A stretch of DNA of 64,000 bases. Source: Planctomycetaceae bacterium UBA2972 (GTDB lineage: Bacteria; Planctomycetota; Planctomycetia; Pirellulales; Pirellulaceae). This document shows positions 1-8,212 of this stretch, one piece after another; the first letter of the stretch is position 1, and every line of letters begins with the position of its first letter. Location of the stretch: assembly GCA_002348315.1 (NCBI GenBank), contig DEAW01000174.1, positions 24,754-88,753 of the forward strand, in the 5' to 3' direction. Under the pieces are notes generated by a model. The model did not search any database and was not told where the DNA came from. It was given only the letters and a program-made list of their open reading frames with translations. A program made the translations under genes and the position numbers.

Positions 1-94
1 AACTGTCTAACTGTCCCTCCCCCTATTTACCGGGTTGATTTGGTTTAGCCAAAGGCTTTAGTATTCGGGTCGAAAGGAGAGTGGTAGAGCGGTA

Positions 95-964
95 ATGCGT
101 TATGCGTGGTTGGTACCGGGATTAGCTTTGGGGTTACTGTTAGGATCAGCGATGCCCCTCTGCGCTCAGAATTCCATTAGCGGTTTGCGGCAGTCTGTCA
201 GAAGACCACCCGCCGAACATCGCTTGCCCAGGTCAGACCAACGGCGTCAACAAAGTGAGGACGATCCCTGGCAGAACGACGAAGACGACAATAGTACTTC
301 GAATAATTCCATTGGCGATTGGAATCCCATTGGCCAAATCTTACTCGCTCCTTTTACCGCTCCCAGATTTTATCTTCAGGACAGAGGTCAGGAAGTATTC
401 TTTACGAATTATCCTTTCGAAGATCACTATTCGGGCAATCTTGTCGTAGAGCCACTTTGGAGCCCGGATCTCAAAAAAACGCGATTGCGATTTGGAACGG
501 AGTACGGTGACAACTTTGACCGGCAGCAGAAGATCACCACTCGCTTGCAATTTGATACCACAACCAGAATAGGAATCGACACATCCTTTGATTATCTACG
601 GGAACAACTAGGGTCCGGTGCACATGACCAAACATGGATTGGTGATATCAATCTGACATGGCGTTTCGCTCAGTCTGAACATTCGGAATTTCGCTCAGGC
701 CTGGGTTATAATTGGCTGGCCGATTCGGGCAATTCCGGCAAAGGATTTAATTTCACCTATGGAGCCACGTTCTTTTTGAACAAACCGAGTGTCCTCGACT
801 TGGATATCGATTTGGGACGCCTTGGAAATGCCGACCTGACTCGTATCAAAACGACTTATTCCAGATATATAAAACGGATCAAACTTTCCATTGGTTATGA
901 GTACCTCCATCTTGGTGCCTTTCAAGCGAACTACTTCACAACCGGTCTAAGCCTCGACTTTTAA
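95..964 (+). CDS. Secreted, probable outer-membrane beta-barrel protein
   Basis: The protein (289 aa) opens with a clear signal peptide: a hydrophobic run at residues 5-23 ending in an Ala-Gln site near residue 25. A charged, Asn/Asp-rich linker covers residues 35-75. From about residue 120 onward it alternates short amphipathic strands rich in Tyr, Phe, Trp, Gly and Asp, and the last residue is Phe (L-D-F), as in outer-membrane barrels. I do not recognise a named family, so the barrel call is inferred from the strand pattern and terminal aromatic. A GAAAGGAGAG ribosome site lies about 15 bases upstream of the ATG. The gene ends directly against the rsmE reading frame, so the two are probably co-transcribed. 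It could instead be a periplasmic beta-sandwich. Confidence 0.6.
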   Translation: MRYAWLVPGLALGLLLGSAMPLCAQNSISGLRQSVRRPPAEHRLPRSDQRRQQSEDDPWQNDEDDNSTSNNSIGDWNPIGQILLAPFTAPRFYLQDRGQEVFFTNYPFEDHYSGNLVVEPLWSPDLKKTRLRFGTEYGDNFDRQQKITTRLQFDTTTRIGIDTSFDYLREQLGSGAHDQTWIGDINLTWRFAQSEHSEFRSGLGYNWLADSGNSGKGFNFTYGATFFLNKPSVLDLDIDLGRLGNADLTRIKTTYSRYIKRIKLSIGYEYLHLGAFQANYFTTGLSLDF

Positions 965-1027
965 GTGAATCGAAAGAGAGGCTTGTCACATCGCCATCCT
1001 CAAGCATTCCTCAGAATAAAGAACAGT

Positions 1028-1750
1028 ATGGGACAACGATATTACCTAGACTCGGCTCCGGGAGAAGATGCCGATGCGATTGTATTGGAGGGATCTGAAG
1101 CGCAGCATTTGATCAAAGTTATGCGTGCCAGGCCGGGGGACGTAGTCGAGTTATTTGATGGTTCGGGAATGCAATGGCAAGCCACGGTCACGGAAGTAAG
1201 ACGAAACGAAGCCACGCTTGCTCTCGAGAAGCCCGTCAGCGTTTCCCGCGAGTCCGCCATTGGACTTACATTAGGCATTGCCTTACCTAAAGGTGACAGG
1301 CAGAAGTGGGTGATTTCGAAACTCGTGGAACTAGGAGTAGCCCGTGTCGTACCGTTGATTACCGAGAATGGTGTAGCTCAGCCTGTCGAAAAAGCCATGC
1401 AACGCTTACGACGACAGGTGATTGAAGCAAGTAAGCAATGCCGTCGTAATCAATTAATGGAAATTACAGTTCCCCAATCACTCGACGAATTCTTACAAAA
1501 TAAATCGGGTCCTTGCTGGATTTCTCATCCCAGTTCCGCAGGTGGTGCTTCTGAGTTTCATTCCATCAAGTCATTGCAGGTTAAGGCCGGTGAGGCATTT
1601 GTTGCCATTGGCCCGGAGGGAGGATTTAGTAAGACTGAAATTGCAGTTGCGGAACGTGCCGGCTGGTCAGCATTGGATTTAGGCGAGCGGATATTACGGA
1701 TTGAGACAGCAGCGATCGCCGTGGCTGCGCACCTCCTGCTTGGTCGATAA
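1028..1750 (+). CDS. rsmE: 16S rRNA (uracil1498-N3)-methyltransferase RsmE
   Basis: RsmE methylates N3 of U1498 in 16S rRNA of the 30S subunit using S-adenosylmethionine. The N-terminal PUA-like part begins Q-R-Y-Y-L-D and has the HLIKVMRARPGD stretch. The C-terminal SPOUT knot has the family signatures IGPEGGFS (about residue 198 from this start) and LGERILRIETA near the end. I chose the ATG at 1028 (240 aa) because the homologous region begins there. The frame is open back to a GTG at 965, next to the previous stop, but the extra 21 residues (Arg/His-rich) do not look like RsmE. Translation may therefore be coupled to the upstream gene. Family identity is firm and the exact start is less so. 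Confidence 0.93.
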   Translation: MGQRYYLDSAPGEDADAIVLEGSEAQHLIKVMRARPGDVVELFDGSGMQWQATVTEVRRNEATLALEKPVSVSRESAIGLTLGIALPKGDRQKWVISKLVELGVARVVPLITENGVAQPVEKAMQRLRRQVIEASKQCRRNQLMEITVPQSLDEFLQNKSGPCWISHPSSAGGASEFHSIKSLQVKAGEAFVAIGPEGGFSKTEIAVAERAGWSALDLGERILRIETAAIAVAAHLLLGR

Positions 1751-1840
1751 TTATCCCATATCGAAATTGAACATCGTTGTTTACAATAAACAGCCCCTCG
1801 GACAGGGGTGATCAATATAAAGAGACGAGGCAAGTTTCAG

Positions 1841-2368
1841 ATGGCGATTGAAGAGCAGCCCGAAGACGATATCAATATCGATCTAAAGAATCGTGGTGTT
1901 GCTGCGCTGTTAGCCTGGCTGGTTCCTGGAATGGGGCACATGTATCAGGGAAGGATCTCGAAGGGGATTACGATTTTTGTCAGTGTTTCCTTCCTCTTTA
2001 TTGTTGGTTTGCAAATGGGTGGTGGCAAAGTTGTCTACTGCTCGTTAACCAAAGCAGATTTCCGCTGGCAATTCTTTGGTCAGGCATTCGTCGGTTCGGC
2101 AGCGATTCCCGCAGTGATTCAAAATCGAGCTGTACGCGATGACAAGGATCCTTATTTTGGTGGCCGTTTTGCTCCTCCTGCCCATGTCTACGAGCGACGG
2201 GAGTGGTTATCTAGCTATCACGCTTACTTTGATATTGGCACTTTATACACATTGATTGCAGGTGTATTGAACATGTTTGCCATTTTCGATGCCTATGGGG
2301 GGCCAGCTGTTTGGTACGAGAATAATGAGGATGAAGATCCAGAATTGTCTGAAGGTGGTGCCGAATGA
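1841..2368 (+). CDS. Small multi-pass membrane protein (DUF6677-like)
   Basis: From the ATG at 1841 the product has 175 aa. It has an acidic N-terminus, then a hydrophobic segment with a W-L-V-P-G-M-G-H motif followed by Y-Q-G-R and a second membrane segment (together about residues 19-55). At least two further hydrophobic stretches follow and the tail is very acidic. The motif recalls small planctomycete membrane proteins I remember as DUF6677; that family name is from memory and unverified. A GTG at 1808 would add 11 residues, but the ATG has GAGACGAGG about ten bases upstream. The stop overlaps the next start in an ATGA arrangement, so the two proteins are probably made together and may interact. 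Function unknown. Confidence 0.7.
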   Translation: MAIEEQPEDDINIDLKNRGVAALLAWLVPGMGHMYQGRISKGITIFVSVSFLFIVGLQMGGGKVVYCSLTKADFRWQFFGQAFVGSAAIPAVIQNRAVRDDKDPYFGGRFAPPAHVYERREWLSSYHAYFDIGTLYTLIAGVLNMFAIFDAYGGPAVWYENNEDEDPELSEGGAE

Positions 2369-2601
2369 TTAGTTTTCTCACTCAATTAATCATGCTCGCT
2401 GACGGTCCTGATGCGATGGCAGGCTGGGAAAAAGTACTTCACATGATCCCGTTGATTGTCTGTTCGAGTCTTGTCTATGGTGCTACCAGACACGAAAACT
2501 GGAAAATCATTGGTCAGGAATCTCTGAAGCTGGCTGTCTGGCTTCTTTTTTTCACCGGCTGTGTATTTGTTGTAGTCCTGTTATTTAGTTTCTTTAACTA
2601 A
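2365..2601 (+). CDS. Short two-helix membrane protein
   Basis: A 78-residue protein with a hydrophobic helix at about residues 26-40 and a second, very hydrophobic helix at about 54-77 that ends with the protein. Between them are basic and polar residues (T-R-H-E-N-W-K). Its ATG overlaps the stop of the upstream membrane protein by four bases, the strongest sign that it is a genuine translated gene coupled to its neighbour. I recognise no family. The pairing suggests a two-component membrane assembly, but nothing in the sequence says what it does. Confidence 0.65.
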   Translation: MISFLTQLIMLADGPDAMAGWEKVLHMIPLIVCSSLVYGATRHENWKIIGQESLKLAVWLLFFTGCVFVVVLLFSFFN

Positions 2602-2691
2602 CCGGATTTCGTCCGAGAATCTGATGAATCTGTTACTTGGCATTTCTGCTTTTGGCTTAGTAAGATAAAAGCTGTCTTATCCAATACTAAC

Positions 2692-2712
2692 AGGAGGTTA
2701 ATCGCACACCTC
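2692..2712 (+). promoter_or_regulatory. Shine-Dalgarno site that can be masked by a hairpin, upstream of trkA
   Basis: A perfect AGGAGG lies at 2692-2697, but 17 bases before the trkA ATG, which is long. GAGGT at 2694-2698 is complementary to ACCTC at 2708-2712, just before the start codon, with a 9-base loop. Folding would both hide the ribosome site and shorten its distance from the ATG. Seen in sequence; any regulatory role is inference. Confidence 0.35.
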
Positions 2713-2714
2713 AT

Positions 2715-4103
2715 ATGAGAATCATTATTCTTGGCAGTGGCACAGTAGGTAGCTGGATTGCCGAGACTCTCTGTCCAAATCATGACGTGACTGTCATTGA
2801 TACAAATCCTGAAGTGATTCAGCGGTTAAATGACCATTTAGATGTGCAGGCTTTTGTAGGCTCGGCCATCGATTCAACGCTCTTGTTCCAGGCTCAAACC
2901 CTGACGATGGATTTATGTCTGGCGGTGACCGGTGACGAGTCGAAAAATGTACTGGCCGCCAGCATGGCCAAACGGATGGGATGTCGCCGAGCGGTCGCTC
3001 GAATTCATTCTCCGGTCATGTTTGATAAAAGCACGTTTGATTACGAAACCGAATTCAGTATTGATCGACTGATCAGCCTGGAAGAGCTAACGGCGATTGA
3101 ACTCGCTCAGGAAATTCGAACTCCGGGTTCTGTGGTCGTGGAACATGTCGCCAGAGGATCGATCAAAGTCCAGAGTGTGAAGCTAAGCTCAAAGGCCACG
3201 ATCCTGGGCAAGCCACTGAAGGAACTCAAACTGCCAGGTTCGGTGCGTATTGGGTCGATTACCAGATTGGATGAAGAATCACAGGAACGAGTGACTCGGC
3301 TGGCCAATGCCGATGACATCCTGCAGGCGGAGGATCAAATTCTGTTGATCGGCGATGACGAGGATGTCGATGCGTTACTCGACAAGTCGTTGAATAACCA
3401 AAAGAAAAAAGAAGTCATCATTGCCGGTGGTGGCAATGTCGCAGTCTATTTGGCGACTATTTTGGAATCCGGTCCTTATGACGCTATCCTGATTGAGCGT
3501 GATCTGGAGCGTAGTGAAGCTTTGGCCAAGCAGTTGCCGGACGTCACGGTGTTACACGCAGATGCAACTTATCGTCAGACATTATTAGAAGAACACGTTG
3601 AAAAGACAGACTTCTTTGTGGCCTGCATGGGTGACGATGAAAGTAACATCATGACCAGCGTCGAAGTCGATGATATCATCAATCAAAATGACGGTGTTGA
3701 GCGTGATGACAAGACGATCGTCTGTGTGGTCTCCCGTCCGGATTACGCTCAGGTGATCAGTAGGCTTGGAATTGACCGGGCAATCAGTCCCCGCACAGCG
3801 ATGGTTCAACAGGTTCAAACGTTTCTGACCAAAGGTGCAGTTATTTCCACCAATAAGCTTCCGGATACAGACATCGGTGTCTACGAAATCGAAGTCCAGT
3901 CCGGGTCGGCTGCCGAAGAACACGTGTTGGTCAATTTGGCGTTGCCGTTGGGTAAGTGTTTGATCGCGGCTGTTTCGAGTCAGGGCGAGGCGCGCGTTCC
4001 ACGAGGCGATGATCACTTTCGCGCAGGCGATTACGTCGTCGCATTGATACATGCAGATGCTGTAGAGGAAGTGGTGGAGAAATTTAGCGGGTCGAGTCGG
4101 TAG
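2715..4103 (+). CDS. trkA: Trk potassium uptake system NAD-binding regulatory subunit TrkA
   Basis: TrkA is the cytoplasmic gating ring of the Trk potassium transporter and binds NAD(H)/ATP. The 462 aa contain two tandem RCK halves, as in full-length TrkA. The first Rossmann motif is G-S-G-T-V-G-S at residues 7-13, followed by a V-I-D acidic strand. The second is A-G-G-G-N-V-A near residue 237, with an I-L-I-E-R strand. Each half is followed by a TrkA_C-type domain. The next gene, six bases downstream, encodes the matching TrkH channel subunit, which fixes the role. The start is the first ATG after the upstream AGGAGG. Confidence 0.92.
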   Translation: MRIIILGSGTVGSWIAETLCPNHDVTVIDTNPEVIQRLNDHLDVQAFVGSAIDSTLLFQAQTLTMDLCLAVTGDESKNVLAASMAKRMGCRRAVARIHSPVMFDKSTFDYETEFSIDRLISLEELTAIELAQEIRTPGSVVVEHVARGSIKVQSVKLSSKATILGKPLKELKLPGSVRIGSITRLDEESQERVTRLANADDILQAEDQILLIGDDEDVDALLDKSLNNQKKKEVIIAGGGNVAVYLATILESGPYDAILIERDLERSEALAKQLPDVTVLHADATYRQTLLEEHVEKTDFFVACMGDDESNIMTSVEVDDIINQNDGVERDDKTIVCVVSRPDYAQVISRLGIDRAISPRTAMVQQVQTFLTKGAVISTNKLPDTDIGVYEIEVQSGSAAEEHVLVNLALPLGKCLIAAVSSQGEARVPRGDDHFRAGDYVVALIHADAVEEVVEKFSGSSR

Positions 4104-4109
4104 GCAGCT

Positions 4110-6047
4110 ATGAACTATCGTGTTGTTAGTTATTTCCTGAGCATTGTCTGTTTCTTTGTTGCAGCAGCCATGACGTTTTGCTGTTTGTTTGCTATGCCCT
4201 GGCTGGGTCACCGCAGCAACGAAGATTACTCGCAACTTTCGTTTGAATCAGACGGAGTGCGTGGCCTTCTAAGTAGTGTGGCTGTTAGTTTGCTTGTCGG
4301 ATTTCTCCTGCGTCACTGGGCGAAGGATAATCGTGGCGACGGACTTTATCGTAAGGAATCCATGGCTACGGTTGGGTTGAGTTGGGTCATTGTCACCATC
4401 CTTGGTGGCCTGCCCTACATCATCGCCGGCGTAAAGTACGCTCCGACGATTCGACTGGAGAACGCGCAGTATGTCGAAGTTTATGAGCATGCCTTTCACT
4501 GGCGTCAAAACTGGTCATCGTATGATCTTGAGCTAACAGAGGGACAGTTCCAGGTTTTAGATTCCATCATCAATGATCCGGTCTATCCATCTCAAGGGAT
4601 CTCCGTGGCTGAATTGAGCGAGTCCACGGCACTGGAGGTGGCTGTCGTGCAGACCACGATTGCTGAGCTGCAGAATCTACCGTCGATCAGCGACAAACTC
4701 GATGTACAGGGAGACATCGATCAGGCGTCAGCCCGTGTTCTGGTGGAATGGATCTCCATGCGCATCGGAGATGCCATGTTTGAATCGCAATCCGGATTCA
4801 GCACGACCGGAGCGACCGTGATTAGCAAACTGGAAGACCCCGGATTTGTTCCGCACTGTATTTTGTTTTGGAGAAGCACAACACACTTCCTGGGCGGGCT
4901 AGGAATTATCGTTCTGTTTGTTGTTCTGTTGGGTGGAAGTTCCGCAGGGAAAGCTTTGATGCGAGCTGAAATGCCCGGGCCAACGAAGGAAGGTAACACT
5001 CCGCGGATGCAGCACGCGGCCTGGCGTTTTGGGGGACTCTATATCGCGCTCAATACCGCGCTGACGATTCTGCTCCTATTTGATATGAATTTATTCGACG
5101 CGCTCTGCCATGCGTTTGGCACGATGGCTACAGGTGGATTCAGTACTTACGATACCAGTGTGAAAGCGTTTGATAGTGCCTATGTTGACTACACCATTAC
5201 GCTGTTTATGGTTTTGGCAGGGACAAATTTCGCGTTGCTCTATTTGTTGGTTATCTTACGAGCTGGAAATGAAAGCCGGTTTGTCAGATGGAAAGAGCAG
5301 ATTCGTCAGGTCTTTCGTGATTACGAATTGCGTGTTTATCTCGGAATCATTACGGTCGTCACTCTATTGGTCATGCTGTACGGATTGTCGTACGGGGACT
5401 GGGATTTGGCTGGCGATGAGGCTGCCGGAGTTGGCTTGCCCGAAAAGCTCATGCGATCGATACGTTACGGCCTATTTCAGGTAGTGGCCATCATTACCAC
5501 GACCGGTTTTGGAACGCATGACTTTGATCAGTGGAATGAGTTTGGACGTGCACTGTTGTTGGGCCTGATGTTTGTTGGGGGATGTGCCGGCAGTACAGGA
5601 GGTGGCATGAAGGTGATCCGCCATATTCTGTTCGTCAAAATTCTTAGGCAGGAAGTCGAGCATCTGTATCATCCCAACGTCGTGCGTCCGCTAAAGTTCG
5701 GAAGCGAGACATTTGACGATAAGGATATGCGTCGAGGTATCCTTGCTTACTTTGGATTTATTGCTGTGTTATTCATGCTGACATGGCTGTTAGTGATGGC
5801 CGTCGAGCCTGACACGACCTGGCATCAGGAAGATCTGTCGAACAAGATGATTGACAACTCAAGCGCTGTGATTGCAACGTTGAATAACATTGGCCCAGGG
5901 ATTGGAATTGTTGGTGCGACTTCGAATTATGGTGCTTATTCTCCATTTTCGAAATTAGTGTTTACCTGGTTGATGATGTTAGGACGTCTCGAGATTTTCT
6001 CAATCCTGATTCTTTTCTCGCCCACCTTCTGGCTGAGTCGTCGTTAA
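4110..6047 (+). CDS. trkH: Trk-type potassium transporter membrane subunit TrkH, with a large extra loop
   Basis: This is the potassium-conducting subunit in the inner membrane. All four pore-loop/filter repeats are visible: S-T-T-G-A-T (about residue 231), A-T-G-G-F-S-T (about 340), T-T-T-G-F-G-T (about 467) and N-N-I-G-P-G near residue 590. At 645 aa it is much longer than usual TrkH proteins (about 480-500 aa). The excess includes a soluble stretch at about residues 108-215, between the helix before pore 1 and pore 1 itself, which should lie outside the membrane on the pore-entry side. Residues 143-200 of it read like a compact helical winged-helix-type fold. The gene follows trkA by six bases and the two form an operon. 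Confidence 0.92.
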   Translation: MNYRVVSYFLSIVCFFVAAAMTFCCLFAMPWLGHRSNEDYSQLSFESDGVRGLLSSVAVSLLVGFLLRHWAKDNRGDGLYRKESMATVGLSWVIVTILGGLPYIIAGVKYAPTIRLENAQYVEVYEHAFHWRQNWSSYDLELTEGQFQVLDSIINDPVYPSQGISVAELSESTALEVAVVQTTIAELQNLPSISDKLDVQGDIDQASARVLVEWISMRIGDAMFESQSGFSTTGATVISKLEDPGFVPHCILFWRSTTHFLGGLGIIVLFVVLLGGSSAGKALMRAEMPGPTKEGNTPRMQHAAWRFGGLYIALNTALTILLLFDMNLFDALCHAFGTMATGGFSTYDTSVKAFDSAYVDYTITLFMVLAGTNFALLYLLVILRAGNESRFVRWKEQIRQVFRDYELRVYLGIITVVTLLVMLYGLSYGDWDLAGDEAAGVGLPEKLMRSIRYGLFQVVAIITTTGFGTHDFDQWNEFGRALLLGLMFVGGCAGSTGGGMKVIRHILFVKILRQEVEHLYHPNVVRPLKFGSETFDDKDMRRGILAYFGFIAVLFMLTWLLVMAVEPDTTWHQEDLSNKMIDNSSAVIATLNNIGPGIGIVGATSNYGAYSPFSKLVFTWLMMLGRLEIFSILILFSPTFWLSRR

Positions 6048-6061
6048 CGCGAGAGGTTATC

Positions 6062-7120
6062 GTGTCCAATCAATTAATACAAAGTTTGAATCAGGCAGAT
6101 GCGCCGCTATCCACAGACGCATTGGAAGAGATTTTGAGTATTCCAACCGATGGTGTGATCGAGATGTTCGCGCGGCTTGAAGGCCATCTGGTCATGCTCG
6201 GTGTTGGCGGTAAGATGGGACCGACAATGGCCAGAATGGCTCAGCGAGCGATCACTGCTAGTGGCTCGGAGATGAAACTCACTGCGATCTCCCGCTTCTC
6301 GAATCCGACGGTGCGAGAACGCCTTGAATCCTGGGGGATTTCTACTCAGGCCTGTGACCTGCTGGATCCCCCCTCGGTACAGACCCTTCCCGACGCGACT
6401 CATGTACTCAATCTGTCGGGATTCAAATTTGGAGCGGCCGATAACCTTGGTTTAACCTGGGCCACGAATTGTGAAATTCCATCAGCGATTTGTCGTCGCT
6501 ATGCCAACAGCAAAGTCGCAGCATTTTCCACGGGTAACGTGTATGGCATGGTGGATGTGACATCGGGGGGAAGTTTAGAAAATACCGAGTTATGCCCCGA
6601 GGGCGAATACGCTATGGCTGCCCTGGGAAGAGAGCGAATGTATGAATACTACGCGCAACAGCTGAATCTACCGGTGGCTATTTTACGCTTAAATTATGCA
6701 ACCGAACTGCGATATGGCGTACTGATCGACATCGCTTCGAAGGTCCTGCAGGGAAATCCAGTCGCTCTGTCTATGGGTTTTCTCAATGCCATCTGGTTGG
6801 GTGATGCCAATGCGATGACATTACGCTCCATCGAATTGACGGAAGTCCCCGCCAGGCCGTTGAATATGACCGGTCCGGACGTGATTTCCGTTCGGGAAGT
6901 TGCCCGGCAGGTTGGTCAGCTGACTGGACACGCTGTGACGTTTGAAGGGACAGAACTGGAGCAGGCGTTATTGAGCCGATCAGCACATAATTATGACGTT
7001 CTGGGGTCGCCGCTGATTTCTTTAGAAACCATGATTCGTTGGTCGGTTCAATGGTTACAGCAGAATGGTGAGTCGCTTGGGAAACCAACCAAGTTTCAGG
7101 TTACGGATGGAAAATTCTAG
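6062..7120 (+). CDS. Atypical NAD-dependent epimerase/dehydratase-like protein
   Basis: A 352-aa extended short-chain dehydrogenase fold. The nucleotide site G-V-G-G-K-M-G lies at about residues 47-53, and an S-T-G-N-V-Y-G strand motif near residue 152 is typical of sugar-nucleotide epimerases. The expected catalytic YxxxK is not intact: the matching stretch reads Y-A-M-A-A-L-G-R-E-R-M, so the lysine is missing. That points to a different chemistry or a non-catalytic role. The start is a GTG with GAGAGG nearby, 14 bases after trkH, so it may be the last gene of the trk transcript. The substrate cannot be deduced. Confidence 0.78.
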   Translation: MSNQLIQSLNQADAPLSTDALEEILSIPTDGVIEMFARLEGHLVMLGVGGKMGPTMARMAQRAITASGSEMKLTAISRFSNPTVRERLESWGISTQACDLLDPPSVQTLPDATHVLNLSGFKFGAADNLGLTWATNCEIPSAICRRYANSKVAAFSTGNVYGMVDVTSGGSLENTELCPEGEYAMAALGRERMYEYYAQQLNLPVAILRLNYATELRYGVLIDIASKVLQGNPVALSMGFLNAIWLGDANAMTLRSIELTEVPARPLNMTGPDVISVREVARQVGQLTGHAVTFEGTELEQALLSRSAHNYDVLGSPLISLETMIRWSVQWLQQNGESLGKPTKFQVTDGKF

Positions 7121-7281
7121 TGGCCGGTTCGTCTTGTACAGGCAGACACGCCACCGCTTCCATACTGCTCTAAGGTATTCAGCAACTATAGGAGAATTAC
7201 TGGCGGAAGGGTGACGTGTCCGAAAAGCTAATGGGATTTGTTTGGCTGCCTACGATTGTGAGTGGAGTCCTGGAGTGGTTG

Positions 7282-8025
7282 TCAGTTCAGTGCAGACGGA
7301 ATTTGCTCCGACTGGCTGTAAACGACGTTCATAATGTTTTGTAAGGCATAGCAGCGTACTTCCTGGTGTTCATGACAAAACCCAGACGCATACCACTTCC
7401 CTTCGTGAGCATAGATTTCACGGACATCAAATCGAAACCAGACAGCGTAGTCTTCCCAGTGATCAAGCTGGATATCAGAGCTCTTGCTGATCAGATCGTC
7501 GACTACGAGGATTTCGATCGAAACCTGTTGCATCAGGCTATGAGCGAGTGCTCGTAACAGATCCCGTTCCAACGTCGAATGACGCGGTAAATGCGATTCA
7601 TAGCTACAGGCGTCATAGAGCCGTTTGATGGCTTCACGTTGAGTGGAATCAAGCTTGTCCAGAAACATATTAACGATTGTCTCCAACCCCTCCTTGACTC
7701 CATCGATGTGCATCCAGGGAGAGCAGCGGGTTGCCAAAACCAGATCACGAAGGTGATCGACATTACATCGTCTTCGAATTTGAAACTCTCCGTCATTGAG
7801 ATTTGGTAATTCATCGATGATGCAGTAACTTTCAGCCAGATTGTCGAAGTGAACAGAAATCCCGGATTTCCGTAATAAATCGAGGTCGCGGTAAATCGTA
7901 CGCTTGCTGACATTAAATCTCTGTGCCAGATCATCGGCGGTGACTCGCGACCCGGTCCGAATATGCTCGGCGATCTGAAAAGCGCGTCCTGTATATCTCG
8001 AGGGCATGTTGGAAATAAAAGCCAT
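7282..8025 (-). CDS. WYL-domain transcriptional regulator (HTH_11/DeoR-like N-terminus)
   Basis: The 247-aa protein has an N-terminal helix-turn-helix (about residues 10-60) with the recognition-helix signature V-S-K-R-T-I-Y-R-D-L-D-L-L, typical of YafY/PafC-type regulators. The C-terminal half ends with a shortened WYL-type ligand-sensing domain (K-W-Y-A-S-G-F-C-H-E-H near residue 213). Such proteins bind DNA and sense nucleic-acid or small-molecule ligands. A perfect AGGAGG at 8033-8038 is seven bases before the ATG. The gene is divergent from the asparagine-synthetase-like gene, so it is the obvious candidate regulator of that cluster; this is inference. A 12-base palindrome lies in the shared intergenic region. 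Confidence 0.85.
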   Translation of the reverse strand: MAFISNMPSRYTGRAFQIAEHIRTGSRVTADDLAQRFNVSKRTIYRDLDLLRKSGISVHFDNLAESYCIIDELPNLNDGEFQIRRRCNVDHLRDLVLATRCSPWMHIDGVKEGLETIVNMFLDKLDSTQREAIKRLYDACSYESHLPRHSTLERDLLRALAHSLMQQVSIEILVVDDLISKSSDIQLDHWEDYAVWFRFDVREIYAHEGKWYASGFCHEHQEVRCYALQNIMNVVYSQSEQIPSALN

Positions 8026-8068
8026 TTGGAAACCTCCTGTTTTTCAAAACGTTGGCCTAAGCAAAACA

Positions 8069-8080
8069 ATGAGTGCTCAT
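8069..8080. promoter_or_regulatory. Perfect palindrome in divergent promoter region (candidate operator)
   Basis: ATGAGTGCTCAT reads the same on both strands (five-base arms around TG). It sits 44 bases before the WYL regulator start and about 130 bases before the asparagine-synthetase-like start. A position between divergent regulator and target genes suits an autoregulatory operator. One short palindrome can arise by chance. Confidence 0.3.
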
Positions 8081-8212
8081 AAACTAAGTTGCGAAAACGA
8101 GTCAAAAGGCGCCCTGAATTCCGGAAAGATTCTTCAGAAACCACAAACTCTTCGGATTTCGTTAGAATACGGAACGTGAAAGGGAGCCAATTCTTTATGA
8201 AGGAATATCACT

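Noticed and set aside
3585..4235. 216-codon minus-strand frame antisense to trkA and trkH
   Set aside because: The plus strand has the true Trk motifs; the antisense product is Cys/His/Thr-rich with no family resemblance.
7533..8144. 203-codon minus-strand frame
   Set aside because: Out-of-frame shadow of the WYL regulator gene, which has the real motifs and ribosome site.
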